Source of the DNA: Synechococcus sp. AG-683-C23
Lineage (GTDB): Bacteria; Cyanobacteriota; Cyanobacteriia; PCC-6307; Cyanobiaceae
Assembly (NCBI GenBank): GCA_003208835.1
Contig: QCVD01000019.1
Coordinates: 1 to 46,636 of the forward strand
Direction of reading: 5' to 3'
DNA length: 46,636 bases
Shown here: in pieces, positions 43,307-46,636 of the stretch
Numbering within the stretch: position 1 is the stretch's first letter
Layout of the letters: each line of letters opens with the position of its first letter
Notes under the pieces: generated by a model
Seen by the model: only the letters and a program-made list of their open reading frames with translations
The model's database searches: none
What the model was told of the DNA's origin: nothing
Program-made: the position numbers and the translations under genes

Positions 43307-44392
43307 TCATCGACTCGTTCGCCAATACACCACTGCTTGCGTGATGATCGTGATCATCACTACAGGGAGAACCAAGCAAAGCATCACCAATCTGAATTCA
43401 TCAGACCAACTGGAGAGGTTTGTTCGGGGAAGAACGTTGTCAACGATGTATAAAAAATAGAGTCCAAGCAACAACCCACCTTCCAGTCGACTGATGCGTC
43501 CGCGAGTCCAGAAGATTGGTAGGCAGGCCAGGCTCGTCAGCAGCATCACCGGCAAGTCGTCATGAATAAGGTCCGGCGTCACATTCAGTCCCTGACTACC
43601 AGTGACCAATGCGGTTCCTCCCAGAACAAGCATCAGGTTGAGAAGGCAACTACCAACAACGTTGCCGATGGCTAGATCGGTCCGACCTCGAAGGGCTGCA
43701 ACGAGTGAGGTAATCAGTTCCGGCATGGAGGTGCCGGCCGACACGATGGTCAATCCGATGACGGCTTCACTCACACCAAGAAGTGATGCAGCGCTAGTGG
43801 CACCACTCACCAGCACTTTGGATCCAACCGTGAGAACCGCGATGCCCGCGATCAGCTTGAGAACAGCCCGATGCCAACCGCCTTCTGCGGCGTTGTCTTC
43901 GATGTCTGGTTCTGCACCTTCGCTGTCATCCGGTTGTTCCCTCGCGGTTCGAATTTCCCAAATGGTGTTGATGATCAGCCCTACCAGGAGTGCAAGTCCT
44001 GCTTGCCAGGTCACGCGTCCTGCGGATGCCATCCCCCACACGGCGGCTGAGACGGCAATCATCAGAGGTACATCTCGGCGTACAAGCCGACTCTCAACAC
44101 GCAGGGGCAGCACCAACGCACTGCTTCCCAGTACCACCATCACGTTGAAGATATTGCTGCCCACCACGTTGCTTAGGGCAAGAGCATCAGACCCTTGTAA
44201 TACCGAATTGAGACTCACAAAGAGCTCGGGCGCACTAGTTCCCAGTGACACCACGGTGAGACCAATCACCAGCTGAGGAATTCCGAAAATCACGGCCAGG
44301 GCGATGGAGCCCTGAACAAAAAGTTCTCCACCGCCGAACAGCAGAGCGATGCCAATCAGAACTTCGATCGTGGCCTGTAGGAATTCAGGCAT
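43307..44392 (-). CDS. CaCA-family Ca2+/cation antiporter
   Basis: A 361-residue inner-membrane exchanger with ten or so hydrophobic segments and the two inverted alpha-repeats: VVSLGTSAPELFVSL near residue 55 and IVSAGTSMPELITSL near residue 235, each with the ion-binding Pro-Glu. The central acidic cytosolic loop (EQPDDSEGAEPDIEDN) separates the halves. Members export Ca2+ in exchange for Na+ or H+. Convergent with gor and divergent from the bicA fragment. Confidence 0.92.
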   Translation of the reverse strand: MPEFLQATIEVLIGIALLFGGGELFVQGSIALAVIFGIPQLVIGLTVVSLGTSAPELFVSLNSVLQGSDALALSNVVGSNIFNVMVVLGSSALVLPLRVESRLVRRDVPLMIAVSAAVWGMASAGRVTWQAGLALLVGLIINTIWEIRTAREQPDDSEGAEPDIEDNAAEGGWHRAVLKLIAGIAVLTVGSKVLVSGATSAASLLGVSEAVIGLTIVSAGTSMPELITSLVAALRGRTDLAIGNVVGSCLLNLMLVLGGTALVTGSQGLNVTPDLIHDDLPVMLLTSLACLPIFWTRGRISRLEGGLLLGLYFLYIVDNVLPRTNLSSWSDEFRLVMLCLVLPVVMITIITQAVVYWRTSR

Positions 44393-44407
44393 GGAAAACC
44401 GGGAAGT

Positions 44408-44803
44408 TTGGGGGATTCTGCTTTGCCGAGAACCGATCTAAGGTCGTTAGCTACGGGGCAGAGTCACGATTTGTTGAATCGCATCAACGCCACGAACCTA
44501 CGGGGTGATGCCTTCGGTGGGGTTACCGCTGCTGTGATTGCTTTGCCGATGGCTTTGGCTTTCGGTGTGGCTGCCACAGGTGACCCGGCTCCAGGGCTTT
44601 GGGGAGCTGTGATCATTGGTCTTGTGGCCGCTGTGTTCGGGGGGACTCCCACCCTGATCTCGGAGCCCACCGGTCCGATGACGGTTGTGTTCACTTCCGT
44701 GATCTTGAGCTTTACGGCCACGGCCCCAGATAAAGAAACGGCGATGGCGATGGCCTTCACCGTGGTGATCCTCGCCGGACTCTTTCAGATCCTTTTTGGT
44801 GTG
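44408..44803 (+). pseudogene. bicA: bicA, 5' part only (truncated)
   Basis: This is the N-terminal ~110-130 residues of a BicA-type SulP sodium-dependent bicarbonate transporter: RGDAFGGVTAAVIALPMALAFG, then LWGAVIIGLVAAVFGGTPTL and ISEPTGPMTVVFTSVILSFTA. It is clear through [10 protein letters not shown] (ending about 44800). Family members continue for another ~430 residues. After 44803 the frame reads through the antisense strand of trpA, which has no relation to SulP proteins. The true start is uncertain: the frame is open from a TTG at 44408, and the homologous part begins near 44471. Gene is broken by the junction described in the findings; no intact bicA lies elsewhere in the window. 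Confidence 0.85.
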
Positions 44804-45045
44804 GTGCCAGCCGCCAGAGCTCGTGCGGCTGCAGCTTGGATCACAGGTCCATCCGCAAGAGGATCGCTGTAGGGCATTCCAAGCTCCACCATGTCTGCAC
44901 CAGAAGCTTGGAGACTGAGCAACACCTCCGCAGTAACGGACAAATCAGGATCTCCGGCCATCAAAAATGGCATGAGGGCCATGCGGCCTTCTCGCTTCAG
45001 CTGTTCGAAACGCAGCGCGATGGGCGATGACTGCTGACTCGACAT
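44785..45045 (-). pseudogene. trpA: trpA, 5' part only (truncated)
   Basis: The first 86 residues of tryptophan synthase alpha chain. It includes [13 protein letters not shown] and the catalytic region [19 protein letters not shown], with the Glu and Asp equivalent to E. coli E49 and D60. The match runs through AAGTTPKR, then a stop occurs two codons later at 44785. A full protein is about 265 residues. It lies 34 bp behind the DUF3007 gene on the same strand, as expected for its normal context, so its upstream side is native and its 3' side is not. Without an intact copy the cell could not complete the indole-glycerol phosphate step. Confidence 0.88.
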
Positions 45046-45079
45046 CTCGACGGTTCAACTTGGACGACACCTGCCAAGC

Positions 45080-45451
45080 CTATGGCTCAGCAGAGGTGGG
45101 GTCGTTGACAGAGCTTGTGGAAGGGGCATCGCCTCCTTCGACACCGATACGACGGAGCAAGGCCTGCTGTTCGTCCGCTGGGAGGGCATCAAAGCGGGCT
45201 TGGATGGCGTCAGCGGCAATTTCGTCGTAGACCCCGCGATAGCGGCGACGCTGCTCCATGTAGGTCATCTGGCCTGTGACAACACGAAAGAGATAAGACC
45301 CTGTCCACATGACCACGATCAGCACCAACAGGGTCTGAGCCGCAATACCGGCGGAGAAACCTTGGAAACCAGCAGCCTGAAAACCCACTTGACCGAGGCC
45401 ACCAATCAGGAGGACCGCCAGGCCGATCAGCAGAACTTTTCCTCGCGTCAA
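45080..45451 (-). CDS. DUF3007 membrane protein
   Basis: A 123-residue protein with two membrane helices (VLLIGLAVLLIGGLGQVGF and TLLVLIVVMWTGSYLF), then a cytosolic region MTYMEQRRRYRGVYDEI and a variable acidic tail. This is the cyanobacterial/plastid DUF3007 family, found beside ndhL, whose function is unknown. One base separates it from the ndhL stop, so the two are co-transcribed and perhaps work together at the thylakoid membrane. Confidence 0.82.
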   Translation of the reverse strand: MTRGKVLLIGLAVLLIGGLGQVGFQAAGFQGFSAGIAAQTLLVLIVVMWTGSYLFRVVTGQMTYMEQRRRYRGVYDEIAADAIQARFDALPADEQQALLRRIGVEGGDAPSTSSVNDPTSAEP

Positions 45452-45452
45452 C

Positions 45453-45704
45453 TCAAACCTCTCCCTGACCGCTTAGGCGGAGGTTGATGAAGGGAGCAAA
45501 CACGATCATTCCCGGAAAGAAAAGGAACACGAGTCCGTAAACCCCTAACCGTTCGTACTTGCTCATGCGGTACCAACGCAGATTGATCCAGGCGTAAAGC
45601 GCTAGAGGAACAGCGACCAGGTAGGTGCCAAGCACCACCCCGTAGGCCAGCAGTACGAACAGCGTCTCCTGAGGGAATTGGCTTAAGAGGGCCTGAAAGT
45701 CCAA
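45453..45704 (-). CDS. ndhL: NDH-1 subunit L
   Basis: An 83-residue subunit of the cyanobacterial NAD(P)H dehydrogenase-like complex, which serves cyclic electron flow, respiration and inorganic carbon uptake. Two membrane helices ([19 protein letters not shown] and [17 protein letters not shown]) flank the conserved [16 protein letters not shown]. Length matches the family. It is divergent from the tRNA-Leu gene, with 40 bp between. Confidence 0.92.
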   Translation of the reverse strand: MDFQALLSQFPQETLFVLLAYGVVLGTYLVAVPLALYAWINLRWYRMSKYERLGVYGLVFLFFPGMIVFAPFINLRLSGQGEV

Positions 45705-45744
45705 GATGTAAGGACAGGTGTCCTAAATCTAGGATGTCTGAAGA

Positions 45745-45830
45745 GGGGGCATGGCGGAATCGGTAGACGCACCAGACTTAAAATCTGTCGGCACGCAAGT
45801 GCTGTGGGGGTTCAAGTCCCCCTGCCCCCA
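45745..45830 (+). tRNA. tRNA-Leu (UAA)
   Basis: An 86-base class II tRNA. Acceptor GGGGGCA (45745-45751) pairs with TGCCCCC (45823-45829), discriminator A at 45830; a TAA anticodon sits in the loop CTTAAAA, there is a long variable arm, and the T-arm has loop TTCAAGT. CCA is not encoded. The anticodon loop carries no group I intron, which is present in this gene in many other cyanobacteria and in plastids. A possible -10 box (TAGGAT, 45730-45735) lies ten bases before it. Confidence 0.96.
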
Positions 45831-45839
45831 TCCGATTGA

Positions 45840-46142
45840 TCAAGACGGCAGTAAATCCGAGAGCTTGGTGCGAAATTCACCTTTCTGCATCCCGCCTTTC
45901 AACTCAGCATGGATGGTGAAATCGCCCTCAGGGTCAGTCACCAACAAGTAAGTGGGCCAGCCCATCCCTTCTTTATTCGGATACTGCTTCAAGAGGATCT
46001 TGCGGTACTTGCGATAAGCCTCTGTGTCTTGAAGCATCACTGAGACAAAGGTGCAGCCAAGTTCTTCCGCCACCTTTGCGTCGTAATGACTCATCCGATG
46101 GCAAGTACCGCAGTCCTCAGAGCTGAACTTGATCACGTGCAT
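45840..46142 (-). CDS. Thioredoxin-fold protein
   Basis: A 100-residue thioredoxin-like protein with the active-site CGTC (C11 and C14 in SSEDCGTCHRM) right after the first strand, and a cis-Pro in GWPTYLLV. The order and the short length fit the small cyanobacterial thioredoxin-domain proteins, probably a thiol-disulfide exchange or redox-sensing partner. From the ATG at 46142 the N-terminus is MHVIKF. It overlaps the 3' end of pyrC by ten bases, so it follows pyrC in one transcript. Confidence 0.85.
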   Translation of the reverse strand: MHVIKFSSEDCGTCHRMSHYDAKVAEELGCTFVSVMLQDTEAYRKYRKILLKQYPNKEGMGWPTYLLVTDPEGDFTIHAELKGGMQKGEFRTKLSDLLPS

Positions 46143-46636
46143 GGTTGAAGCCTCCAAGGGAGCGTCTCCCCAGCATGAAAGGGAACGAGCCCATTCACCA
46201 CATCTGGCACTAATTCGTCTTCACGTTGCAAGGTGACGAAACCTTCATTCACCGGTAAGCCATAAAACGCGGGTCCATGCAACGAGGCAAAGGCCTCAAG
46301 CCGATCAAGCTTGCCGTCTTGAGCGAAGGCCAGGGCATAGCTCTCCAATGCATGGGGAGCATTAAAAATGCCCGCACAACCACAGGACGTCTCCTTACCG
46401 GGTCTGGCGTGAGGAGCCGAATCTGTGCCGAGAAAAAAGCGCCTGTCACCGCTCATTGCCGCCCGTCGAAGGGCTAGACGATGACGTTCCCGTTTGGCCA
46501 CTGGCAAACAGAAAAAATCACTGCGAAGGCCGCCCGCAAACATGGCGTTGCGATTGATGTGGAGATGGTGAGGGGTAATCGTGGCCGCCAAATTTTGATC
46601 AGAGGAGCCCACAAAATCCACCGCCTGTTCTGTGGT
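46133..46636 (-). CDS. pyrC: Dihydroorotase, 3' part (runs off the window)
   Basis: The C-terminal ~165 residues of a class II dihydroorotase, which cyclises N-carbamoyl aspartate in pyrimidine synthesis. Visible are AATITPHHLHINRN (metal-ligand region), FFLGTDSAPHARPGKE with the catalytic Asp, and the C-terminal GLPVNEGFVTL. The frame stays open to the last base of the window, so the N-terminal half lies beyond it. The stop overlaps the thioredoxin-like start. Confidence 0.9.
   Translation of the reverse strand, partial: TTEQAVDFVGSSDQNLAATITPHHLHINRNAMFAGGLRSDFFCLPVAKRERHRLALRRAAMSGDRRFFLGTDSAPHARPGKETSCGCAGIFNAPHALESYALAFAQDGKLDRLEAFASLHGPAFYGLPVNEGFVTLQREDELVPDVVNGLVPFHAGETLPWRLQPCT

Noticed and set aside
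43602-44276. 224-codon plus-strand frame inside the cation exchanger
   Set aside because: Ser/Thr/Arg/Pro-rich translation typical of the reverse complement of a membrane-protein gene; the minus-strand exchanger is clearly the real gene.
44804-44872. [17 protein letters not shown]... continuation as a novel fusion protein
   Set aside because: The residues after 44803 are the plus-strand reading of the trpA antisense strand, so this is a product of the junction, not a designed fusion.

Overview
The window reads as a chromosomal segment, or a whole draft contig, of a marine picocyanobacterium, most like Synechococcus subcluster 5.1. The evidence is the gene content: ndhL, a DUF3007 gene, a Pao/Tic55-type Rieske oxygenase, a StpA/GgpP-type glucosylglycerol-phosphate phosphatase, a plastid-type GNAT acetyltransferase, a BicA-type SulP protein, and several small families largely confined to picocyanobacteria. 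GC looks moderate (mid-50s by eye), a tRNA-Leu(UAA) has no intron, and the HIP1 octamer is essentially absent. There is no prophage, transposase, CRISPR array or rRNA operon. Family assignments come from reading the translations, without database searches.

Layout. 1-250: a tRNA-like CCA-ending RNA with its own terminator. 0.27-6.6 kb: GMC oxidoreductase, DUF2811 protein, long CbiX chelatase with a metal-binding tail, FAD-linked oxidase, SulP transporter. 7-10.6 kb: a four-gene polar amino acid ABC importer (natF-natG-natH-bgtA type). 11-13 kb: AEC transporter, AlkB-like dioxygenase, DUF723-like protein. 13-15.3 kb: metY-metA for methionine synthesis. 15.3-20.3 kb: minus-strand run with an uncharacterised protein, lytic transglycosylase, DOMON-like protein, NahK-like kinase and a 504-aa dehydrogenase-like protein. 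20.3-25 kb: small GST, a frameshifted beta-repeat protein, Rieske oxygenase, ggpP and arsS. 25-27.9 kb: two DUF3721 proteins (one with ten-residue Met-Gly repeats), a Fur-family regulator, DUF3764, a Trp-rich protein, and a lipoprotein with an L,D-transpeptidase-like end. 27.9-30.3 kb: an AT-richer accessory stretch with many very small ORFs.

30.4-44.4 kb is a dense housekeeping block: ridA, a Fe3+-type ABC ATPase, glyoxalase II, hisG, an ABC exporter, GNAT, a transferase pair of the type that accompanies arsS-like radical SAM genes, HtrA protease, dnaA, a ParB-like protein, GST, glutathione reductase and a Ca2+/cation exchanger. 44.4-46.6 kb carries the 5' part of a bicA gene meeting, head-on, the 5' part of trpA; then DUF3007, ndhL, tRNA-Leu, a thioredoxin-like gene and the 3' part of pyrC.

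Functional themes: sulfur and methionine metabolism with an acetyl-type MetA feeding MetY; glutathione biology (two GSTs, Gor, GloB); osmolyte synthesis (GgpP); arsenosugar-type chemistry (ArsS plus the transferase pair 11 kb away); nitrogen scavenging by amino acid uptake. The features most in need of checking are the bicA/trpA junction, which truncates both genes and looks like an amplification or assembly chimera; the tRNA-like RNA at the left end; the DUF3721/Met-Gly repeat pair; and the small-protein cluster near 28-30 kb.
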